This document shows positions 57,849 through 64,000 of a stretch of DNA of 64,000 nucleotides, in pieces. The notes beneath the pieces are model-generated. The model was not told the origin of the DNA. It saw nothing but the letters and a program-made list of their open reading frames with translations, and did no database searches. Source of the stretch: Desulfomicrobium apsheronum (GTDB taxonomy: Bacteria; Desulfobacterota; Desulfovibrionia; Desulfovibrionales; Desulfomicrobiaceae); NCBI RefSeq assembly GCF_900114115.1, contig NZ_FORX01000001.1:186001-250000 (forward strand), written 5' to 3'. The translations under genes were made by a program, and so were the position numbers. Numbering within the stretch: the first letter of the stretch is position 1; each line of letters opens with the position of its first letter.

Positions 57849-57895
57849 GTCGTCACCTATAGATGCTAATGGATAATCCCGAAGTTGAGTAGTTA

Positions 57896-59149
57896 ATGAT
57901 GAAAATTCTTCACATGGTTAGTGGCGATCTGTCTGGAGGGGCGGCCCGTGGCGCTTATTGGTTGCACCGAGGATTGCTTGATCTCGGTGTAGATTCTGTT
58001 TTGATGAATAATGGAAGATTATCTTCGCCCGACAAGACAGTTGTTTCGGTAGCGTCAACAATCGCCCAAAAAGCCAAATTTAAATTGATCGCGCAGTTGG
58101 GGATACTGCCACTGCGTCTGTATTTAAATCGTAATCGTTGGATTTTTAATACTGGTTTCGAGGGTTTCAATTTTACTCGTCATCCTGAATATAAGAAAGC
58201 AGATTTGGTTCATTTGCACTGGATCAATGGTTTGGTCGCAATGCGTACTCTTCGAAAAGTAAAAAAGCCTGTCGTCTGGACTTTGAGGGATATGTGGCCG
58301 ATGACAGGTGGCTGTCACTACGCTATTGCAGATAATTGTCAACGATATGTAACAGGATGTGGACGATGTCCTCAGCTTAATAGCTCACGCGAGTGGGATT
58401 TAACTAGGCTCATTGTAAAAAATAAATGTGCTTCATTTCAGAAGGGAATGCATATCGTTGGAATTAGTCGTTGGCTAAGTGATTGTGCTCGCCGATCTAA
58501 AGTTTTTAATGGATTCACGGTTGAGACAATTAGTAATAATATTGATACAAAGGAATTTTATCCTGAAGATCCTTTCATCGCACGGAAAGTGCTGGGTTTG
58601 CCACTCGACAAAAAAATTGTACTGGTTGGATCTCAATCTGTTGATGATTTTTATAAAGGTTTCGGTTTGTTTGTTGATGGGATTAACTTATTAAATCGAG
58701 ATGATGTACATGTTGTTTCGTTTGGTCGAGGGTCTTTATCAGATTTCAAGATTTTAGGAAAACCTCGTACATCATTTGGCTTCTTATCGGATATCATTTC
58801 TCTTCGACTTGTATATTCTGCTGCGGACGTATTTGTCGCTCCTTCGAGAATGGATGCATTCGGGAAGACGTTAGCTGAGGCGATGGCTTGCGGTACTCCT
58901 GTTGTGTGTTTTGATGCCACTGGAACAGCTGATGTTGTCAGTCATAAGCTAACAGGTTATAAAGCGATACCTTTTGACGTTTCTGATTTACGAGATGGGA
59001 TTCAGTGGGTCTTGTCAGGAAGCAAAGCAGAGAGTTTGCTGCTTCGAAAAAATGCGAGGGAGAGATGTGTAAAAAGATTTGATTCTCTCGTGATTGCCCA
59101 GCAGTACATTAAAATTTATCAAAAGCTTTTGCATTCGTCCAGATGGTAG
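57896..59149 (+). CDS. Glycosyltransferase family 4 protein
   Basis: A 417-residue GT-B glycosyltransferase. The acceptor domain begins MKILHMVSGDLSGGAARGAYWL, with VHLHWINGLVAM and a Cys-containing segment (CQRYVTGCGRCPQL) typical of a WcaC-like subgroup. The donor domain has KIVLVGSQSVDDFYKG and APSRMDAFGKTLAEAMACGTPVV. Complete, A+T-rich. It starts 37 nt after the IS630 element; its promoter may lie in or before the element. Confidence 0.9.
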   Translation: MMKILHMVSGDLSGGAARGAYWLHRGLLDLGVDSVLMNNGRLSSPDKTVVSVASTIAQKAKFKLIAQLGILPLRLYLNRNRWIFNTGFEGFNFTRHPEYKKADLVHLHWINGLVAMRTLRKVKKPVVWTLRDMWPMTGGCHYAIADNCQRYVTGCGRCPQLNSSREWDLTRLIVKNKCASFQKGMHIVGISRWLSDCARRSKVFNGFTVETISNNIDTKEFYPEDPFIARKVLGLPLDKKIVLVGSQSVDDFYKGFGLFVDGINLLNRDDVHVVSFGRGSLSDFKILGKPRTSFGFLSDIISLRLVYSAADVFVAPSRMDAFGKTLAEAMACGTPVVCFDATGTADVVSHKLTGYKAIPFDVSDLRDGIQWVLSGSKAESLLLRKNARERCVKRFDSLVIAQQYIKIYQKLLHSSRW

Positions 59150-59286
59150 TTTTTCTGTGTTTTGTTATGCACGAAAAACGAATTTCTTTTAAAAAACGGG
59201 TCGACCAGATATTCAATTAATTTCGATAGATTTCTGTTTAAACGACTTCGCGAGCAATCCTGGCAGTCGAGGAAGAGTGCGTTAAT

Positions 59287-60033
59287 ATGAATACAGAAGA
59301 TTTTGATACAAGAGTGCCCTTGATTTCCATAGTCACCGCTACATTTAATAAAGCCCAAGATCTTCCTCGCCTCATCGAGAGTCTTCGCAGCCAAACAAAT
59401 AAAAATTTTGAATGGGTAGTGGCTGATGGTGGGTCGACTGACGGGACCCTTGAGCAGTTAAAGCAGGTTTTAGATATGGATGTAGTTTTGGATTCTCGTC
59501 CTGATTTTGGTATTTATGATGCTTTGAATCGGGCAATTGAGTTATGTTCAGGTGATTACTATCTCGTAGTTGGTGCAGATGACATGTTAAACCAGGATGC
59601 AATTGAGTTATTTTACATTTCTATTGAAAAAAATTCTCCTGATTTTGTGTCTGCGCTCGTCCGTACTGATTGTGGTTCTATAATTTCTCCGGAAAAAAAA
59701 TGGAAATGGTTTTATTCTCAACGTGCTTATATAGGCGCACACGCTGTAGGTACTTTGATTAAAAAATCTTTACATGATAGTTTTGGATTTTACTCAAAAG
59801 ATTTCCCGATTGCCGCAGATCAATTTTTTGTACGCAAAGCATGTGATGCTGGTGCGCGAATTTCATATTCAGATTTTATATCTGGTATTTTTGGCACTTC
59901 TGGTGTGAGTAATATTGATTGTTCAGGGATGCTTACGGAATCATTTCGTGTTCAGTTGCGGTGCGGTGAAAATAAGTTTATTCAGATTGCTTTATTACTA
60001 ATCAGGCTTATAAAAAATTTTAAAAAATTATGA
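59287..60033 (+). CDS. Glycosyltransferase family 2 protein
   Basis: A 248-residue GT-A glycosyltransferase. PLISIVTATFNKAQDLPRLIESL is the nucleotide-binding start, VVADGGSTDGTLEQL follows, and the metal-binding region is YYLVVGADDMLN. WcaA-like, no membrane segments. A+T-rich. It overlaps the next glycosyltransferase gene by 4 nt. The preceding gap of 137 nt holds nothing recognisable. Confidence 0.92.
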   Translation: MNTEDFDTRVPLISIVTATFNKAQDLPRLIESLRSQTNKNFEWVVADGGSTDGTLEQLKQVLDMDVVLDSRPDFGIYDALNRAIELCSGDYYLVVGADDMLNQDAIELFYISIEKNSPDFVSALVRTDCGSIISPEKKWKWFYSQRAYIGAHAVGTLIKKSLHDSFGFYSKDFPIAADQFFVRKACDAGARISYSDFISGIFGTSGVSNIDCSGMLTESFRVQLRCGENKFIQIALLLIRLIKNFKKL

Positions 60034-60848
60034 GTTTTGCTTTAAATAAGCACCATGCAGATGTGTCTGTTGTAATTCCATGTTACAATTCGCAAAAAAC
60101 AATCTTGAGAGCTCTCAATTCTATTTTTAAACAGACTCTTTTGCCTCGCGAAGTTGTCATTGTAGACGATTGTTCTACTGATCAGACTCTCAATGTTTTA
60201 AATGATTTTTTTTGTAATTATAAAGGTTCTGTAAGGATTCTGATAGAAGAAAATCCTGTTAATAGGGGCGTGTCTTTCACTAGAAATAAAGGCTGGGATT
60301 TGTCAACATGTGCTTTTATCGCATTTCTTGATTCTGATGATTCATGGTTTTGTAATAAAATCGAGATTCAGTATGGATGGATGTTGAGAAAAAGAGCCTG
60401 TCATTTTTCTGGTCACAAATGCAGTTTTGATAAAAAGTATAATTTTGAATTTGATAATATAGTTTTTACCAAAATATCTCCATGGAGAATTCTCATTTCA
60501 AATCCGTATCCAACCCCGTCGGTGATGCTTCGTCGCGATCTTCCTTTTCGGTTTGATGAGAGTCTAAAGAGGCTTGAAGATCAGCTTTTGTGGGCAGAAA
60601 TAGCAATGTCTGGGTATGGTTCTTCTTATTGCTCCACGCCGCTGGCATTTGTGCACAAGGCTGCCTATGGAGATGGTGGGCTCAGTAAAAATATTATAAA
60701 AATGGAAATTGGCGAACTGAAAATGTATTATACTTTATACAAGAAAAAATATTTGAATATTTTTTCTTGTATTTTTTTCGAGATATTTTCTTTGTGTAAA
60801 TTTTTTAGAAGAATTGTTCTGTTATCTTTCCGCAAGATATTTTTTTAA
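60030..60848 (+). CDS. Glycosyltransferase family 2 protein
   Basis: A 272-residue GT-A glycosyltransferase. DVSVVIPCYNSQKTILRALNS opens the domain, followed by VVIVDDCSTDQTLNVL and the DxD region AFIAFLDSDDSWF. The C-terminus is hydrophobic and basic, which may bring it to the membrane. It starts inside the previous gene (ATGA). The next glycosyltransferase gene starts five bases after its stop. Confidence 0.92.
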   Translation: MSFALNKHHADVSVVIPCYNSQKTILRALNSIFKQTLLPREVVIVDDCSTDQTLNVLNDFFCNYKGSVRILIEENPVNRGVSFTRNKGWDLSTCAFIAFLDSDDSWFCNKIEIQYGWMLRKRACHFSGHKCSFDKKYNFEFDNIVFTKISPWRILISNPYPTPSVMLRRDLPFRFDESLKRLEDQLLWAEIAMSGYGSSYCSTPLAFVHKAAYGDGGLSKNIIKMEIGELKMYYTLYKKKYLNIFSCIFFEIFSLCKFFRRIVLLSFRKIFF

Positions 60849-60852
60849 TGTT

Positions 60853-61596
60853 ATGAAAAATTCTATTACGGTCTCTATTGTCAGCCATAATCAGTTTTTA
60901 TTGGTTGAAAAGTTACTTGATGATTTGAGTGCGCACTGTGCTCATGATATTAGTGACGTAATTCTAACCATTAATGTAGAAGAACATGTTTCTGATGTGA
61001 GTGTATACAATTTTCCTGTTCAGATCATTAAAAATTGTACTCCTCATGGCTTCGGTGTAAATCATAACGCTGCATTCAAACAGGCAAGAGGTGCCTTTTT
61101 TTGCGTCCTCAACCCGGACATCCGCCTTACCATGAACCCCTTTCCGACTCTGCTCGACCTTATTCATCACTCAAATGTTGGGGTTGTTGCTCCTCGAGTG
61201 GTCAACAACTCCGGCCAAAGGGAAGACAGTGAGCGCAGATTTCCCACTCCGTGGGAGCTTATGAAGAAGATTGCCGGCGGAAAGTCCGCCGTCTGGTCCG
61301 ACGCGCATCCTGTTTCTAGCCCCGACTGGATCGCAGGTATGTTCATGCTTTTTCCGCGATCAGTATTTGAAGAACTCCACGGCTTTGATGAGCGCTATTT
61401 TCTCTATTACGAAGATGTCGATCTCTGCGCCCGTCTCGCCCTGGCCGGATATAAACGGCTTGTCTGTTCGGACGTTACTGTCGTACATGATGCCCGCCGC
61501 AGCAGCCATGGGAATCTTCGCTATGCGGCCATGCATCTGAAAAGCATATTTCGATTCTTCTTTTCCGATGCGTATCGTGAGATACGAAAATTATGA
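60853..61596 (+). CDS. Glycosyltransferase family 2 protein (rhamnosyl/fucosyltransferase-like)
   Basis: A 247-residue WcaB/RfbF-like glycosyltransferase. ITVSIVSHNQFLLVEKLLDDL starts the domain; GFGVNHNAAFKQARGAFFCVLNPDIRL is the characteristic motif of GT2 rhamnosyltransferase-like enzymes; DWIAGMFMLFPRSVFEELHGFDERYFLYYEDVDLC holds the catalytic region. Base composition changes within the gene: the first 80 codons are A+T-rich and the rest G+C-rich, marking the right edge of the imported segment. The ATG at 60853 fits the family; an upstream ATG overlaps the previous gene. Confidence 0.9.
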   Translation: MKNSITVSIVSHNQFLLVEKLLDDLSAHCAHDISDVILTINVEEHVSDVSVYNFPVQIIKNCTPHGFGVNHNAAFKQARGAFFCVLNPDIRLTMNPFPTLLDLIHHSNVGVVAPRVVNNSGQREDSERRFPTPWELMKKIAGGKSAVWSDAHPVSSPDWIAGMFMLFPRSVFEELHGFDERYFLYYEDVDLCARLALAGYKRLVCSDVTVVHDARRSSHGNLRYAAMHLKSIFRFFFSDAYREIRKL

Positions 61597-61662
61597 GCGT
61601 GGTGTTCTGCTGAGAGAAATTGCCACGTAATTGCAACCTTCACGCTACCTCAAGGCGCCATC

Positions 61663-63774
61663 ATGACCTCTTCCTCCCGCTTTTCCCTTTCCCTTAACGG
61701 TGAATTTTGGCTGGCCTGCTTGCTGGTTGTGTTTACGACCGTTTCGATCCGCCTCACCGAGTTGCCGCTTTGGCTCAACGAGGCTTTTATGGTGAGTGGC
61801 GAGCACCTTATGGCCACGCATGACGCTTATGTTTGGCTTGCTGGCGTAAAAGGCATCGGCAACTTCATAAATGATCCGTTCACGCGCATTCTGAGCCTTC
61901 TCCATAATGCTTCCGGTATTCCACTGGCGAGCATCGGGTTCTGGTCCCCCATTATTTTTATTCCCCTGCTTGCCGTTCCCGTTTGTCTGTTGGCGCGGTT
62001 TCTGCGCCTACCCGAAGGAGGGTTGGTTTTTGGCATTCTGGCTACCGCAGGTTTAGGTTTTTTGGTTCGTACCCGCCTGGGGTTTTGCGATACTGACATC
62101 GTGAATCTCATTTTTCCCGTGGCCATGGTCAGCACACTTGCTCTTTGGCTCGATGGAATGGACTCGGCGAATCGGACGGAGGATGCGGCACGACGGTACA
62201 AGCAGATGGGCTGGGCTTTGCTGGTGGGCATATTGGGTAAAATGTCGGTTTATGTGTATCCCGGCAGTTCGAGCATTCTTCTGCCCGCGTTCGGGTTGGC
62301 GGTTTTGATTGGGCTCTGGCGGTCGCATCGCGAAGACCGTTTCTTACTGGGCAATGGGTTACTACTTATTTTCGCGGTGCTTTTTGCTGGCTGGCAAGGT
62401 GGTCTGCTGGTCGGAGCCTGGGCCATCTGGGTGATGATCAAAAAAGATATGCCCGCTGGCGTTCAGTTTGGCGGAATTGCGGTTCTGTTTGTGGCGGTTA
62501 TTTTCCTTGGGAACTTTTTTGAGATTGTCCAGGCGCTTGTCTACCGCCTCTATCTTTACACCAAGGTAGGCACGCCCGACATGATCAGCAATGCGACGGG
62601 CTTCAAACTGCCTGACATCGCCCAAAGCGTCCGCGAGGCTCAAAATCTGGATTGGACCCTGATCGGCCCGCGCTTGGGCGGGAATTGGGTTGTTTTTGTC
62701 TTGGGTATGCTTGGCTTCGGTTTTGTGGCCTGGCGTCGTCACGCGCTCCTCGTCTTTTTGCCATTTCTGGCCCTGGGCATCGCTAGCGTGAAGTTTGGAA
62801 ATCGCTTCGCGATGTACGGCACTGTCGGTGTCGGCATGGGGTTGGGGCTGGGTCTTAGTGAATTTTTGCAAGTGCTCGGCCAGAGTCAGGGCCGGCGCTG
62901 GATTGCGCAATTGGTCATGGCCTGCGTGGTCTTGTGGCCATCAGCCGTTTTCATGCAGGAGGTCGGGCCTGTTCCAGTACTTCCCCGGACCTATGCCGAG
63001 ACGTTCGTGGAATTGCGGGATGCGACTGAGACGGATGCCTTGCTTTGGCAATGGTGGGACTATGGCTATGCTGGACAGTATTATGCCGAAAGGGCGACAT
63101 TTGGAGATGGTTCTCGGCAGTCTGGCCCATGGCTCTATCCCTTGGCTCGTGTGCATTGCGCAGCTTCGCCGCGCGAGGCTGCGCAGCTCATACGCTATTT
63201 CGGGCAGGCCATGCTGGATTCGGGGTCCATGAACAACACGGATGCTCGCACGGCTTTGTTTAGAGGCAATCCTGTTACCGAAATCCGCGAAATGGATCTT
63301 GCTCAGGCGCAAAAGTTTTTGTCCGACCTTGTCGTGGATGATGCGAATTGGCCCACGACCATGCCTAATTATTTCATTGTTTCCTGGGAGAACCTGCGCT
63401 TGGCGTCCTGGATCAGCTACTATGGAAACTGGGATATTGCCTCCGGAACCAGCGCGCCGGGCAAGATTCAGCAAGTGCGCGGCGAGGTTCGTATGGATTC
63501 GGCAGCAGGCACGTTAGTGGTTGGCGGCAAGTCAACGCTCCTTGATTCCATGGACGTAGTGGAGGATTCCGGAACAAGGCATTTCGAGTGGCCCAACGGG
63601 ACGGGGATGCATGTTGTCGTCAATCAGATGTCCCGTCAGGTTTTTCTGATGGACGCCAAGATGTACCGGTCCATGATGGTGCAGATGCTGCTTCGCCCGG
63701 CATCGGATTTTGCGGAGGAATTCACCCTGGTCGTGGACAATTCTCCGTGGACCAGAACATATAAGGTGCGGTAG
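61663..63774 (+). CDS. pglB: STT3/PglB-type oligosaccharyltransferase
   Basis: Transfers a preassembled oligosaccharide from a lipid carrier to Asn in proteins, facing the periplasm. The 703-residue protein has about 11-13 membrane segments, then a soluble C-terminal domain. The motif WWDYG is at residues 464-468. Asp54 in MATHDAYVW and the acidic pair in FCDTDIVN match the metal-binding loops of PglB/STT3. Bacterial N-glycosylation is known in some Desulfovibrio species. Its place at the end of the glycan cluster suggests that glycan is its donor substrate. Confidence 0.93.
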   Translation: MTSSSRFSLSLNGEFWLACLLVVFTTVSIRLTELPLWLNEAFMVSGEHLMATHDAYVWLAGVKGIGNFINDPFTRILSLLHNASGIPLASIGFWSPIIFIPLLAVPVCLLARFLRLPEGGLVFGILATAGLGFLVRTRLGFCDTDIVNLIFPVAMVSTLALWLDGMDSANRTEDAARRYKQMGWALLVGILGKMSVYVYPGSSSILLPAFGLAVLIGLWRSHREDRFLLGNGLLLIFAVLFAGWQGGLLVGAWAIWVMIKKDMPAGVQFGGIAVLFVAVIFLGNFFEIVQALVYRLYLYTKVGTPDMISNATGFKLPDIAQSVREAQNLDWTLIGPRLGGNWVVFVLGMLGFGFVAWRRHALLVFLPFLALGIASVKFGNRFAMYGTVGVGMGLGLGLSEFLQVLGQSQGRRWIAQLVMACVVLWPSAVFMQEVGPVPVLPRTYAETFVELRDATETDALLWQWWDYGYAGQYYAERATFGDGSRQSGPWLYPLARVHCAASPREAAQLIRYFGQAMLDSGSMNNTDARTALFRGNPVTEIREMDLAQAQKFLSDLVVDDANWPTTMPNYFIVSWENLRLASWISYYGNWDIASGTSAPGKIQQVRGEVRMDSAAGTLVVGGKSTLLDSMDVVEDSGTRHFEWPNGTGMHVVVNQMSRQVFLMDAKMYRSMMVQMLLRPASDFAEEFTLVVDNSPWTRTYKVR

Positions 63775-63817
63775 TGGGTCCGGTTTACGTCTCTTAAATG
63801 ATTTGTAGGCGCGATTG

Positions 63818-63846
63818 TTGACAGCGTAAGGAATAATCCTTACTTT
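63818..63846 (+). promoter_or_regulatory. Promoter with overlapping operator before the AbrB/PrlF-type gene
   Basis: TTGACA (63818-63823) and TACTTT (63841-63846) are separated by 17 nt. Between them GTAAGGA-ATAA-TCCTTAC (63826-63843) is a perfect 7-bp inverted repeat, well placed for autorepression by the antitoxin-like product. Confidence 0.75.
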
Positions 63847-63873
63847 GCGTCTAAACAATCGGGAGAACGTTCC

Positions 63874-64000
63874 ATGAACACCATTCACGAAGTGGCGACG
63901 GTGACCTCGAAAGGTCAGATCACGCTGCCTAAGTCCATTCGGCAGGCCCTGGGAGTCGGTTTCGGAGGTAAGGTGTCCTTCAGGCTGCGCGGAGACGAGG
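63874..64000 (+). CDS. AbrB/PrlF-type antitoxin-like DNA-binding protein (3'-truncated)
   Basis: The visible 42 residues (NTIHEVATVTSKGQITLPKS, then IRQALGV, GKVSFRLRGDE) form a swapped-hairpin AbrB/MazE-type DNA-binding domain. PrlF-type antitoxins have this N-terminus and usually precede a YhaV-type toxin. The gene continues beyond the window, so the toxin cannot be checked. The preceding palindrome in the promoter supports autoregulation. Confidence 0.85.
   Translation, partial: MNTIHEVATVTSKGQITLPKSIRQALGVGFGGKVSFRLRGDE

Larger units (their letters stand above)
56753..57859 (+). mobile_element. IS630-family insertion sequence flanked by TA
   Basis: Imperfect inverted ends, starting at TATACTCAAC (56751) and the complement of CACCTATA (57861), match at 22 of 28 positions and share the inner block ATTGCGCA. 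The element is bounded by TA on both sides, as expected for IS630/Tc1-mariner elements, which duplicate a TA target. It carries a transposase split over two frames. It lies 27 nt after the IS3 element, so the two are effectively adjacent. Confidence 0.85.

Overview
The window looks like a chromosomal segment of a G+C-rich sulfate-reducing deltaproteobacterium of the Desulfovibrionales (Desulfomicrobium/Desulfovibrio-like). This is an inference from gene content: a stand-alone FolE2, NikR, Memo-type protein, TrmFO, KdsD, a GH57/DUF3536 hydrolase, an RdgC-like protein of the short deltaproteobacterial type, a bacterial STT3/PglB, and interspersed palindromic repeats. No rRNA, tRNA, CRISPR array or prophage was recognised.

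Layout. 1-10.3 kb (+): end of carB, purF-kdsD, a YkgJ-like Cys protein, a class A penicillin-binding protein, a gate-domain membrane protein, an M24 peptidase and a DUF4911-like protein. 10.3-11.3 kb (-): TatD and a Trm112-like protein. 11.4-14.5 kb (+): coaX-eno, an intrinsic terminator, then folD. 14.5-19.5 kb (-): a sigma54 activator without receiver domain, a very long TPR protein and a Memo-family protein. 19.5-21.2 kb (+): sfsA and hslO, followed by a repeat-rich gap. 21.4-28.8 kb (-): one long co-directional unit with a BMP-type ABC importer, an embedded xanthine phosphoribosyltransferase, a methyltransferase, nikR, folE2 and an orphan flagellar rod-like protein, closed by a terminator. 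29.1-42.5 kb: an RHH-PilZ fusion, an RdgC-like protein with an unknown partner, GH57, trmFO, a P-type Ca2+-like ATPase, an RluA-family synthase, a receiver-TPR protein, a U32 protein and a secreted ComEA-like protein.

42.5-63.8 kb is an accessory island. It opens with a winged-helix regulator carrying a degenerate nucleotidyltransferase-like domain, followed by an unusual concentration of MNT/HEPN toxin-antitoxin modules (three full pairs and one decayed MNT gene) interleaved with gmd and fcl (GDP-fucose synthesis). wecB follows. From about 50 kb the sequence becomes markedly A+T-rich and encodes a polysaccharide pyruvyl transferase-like protein, an FrhB/4Fe-4S protein, a Wzx-like flippase and five glycosyltransferases, interrupted by an IS3 element and an IS630 element. 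The sequence turns G+C-rich again at an STT3/PglB oligosaccharyltransferase. The simplest reading is a locus that builds a lipid-linked oligosaccharide, flips it and transfers it to protein (N-glycosylation). It is guarded or stabilised by HEPN/MNT modules. The window ends in an AbrB/PrlF-type antitoxin gene with a promoter overlapped by a palindromic operator.

The most interesting candidates are the HEPN/MNT array in the glycan locus, the RHH-PilZ fusion, the RdgC-like two-gene unit with a TTG start, and the purine-salvage/ABC/FolE2/NikR operon.
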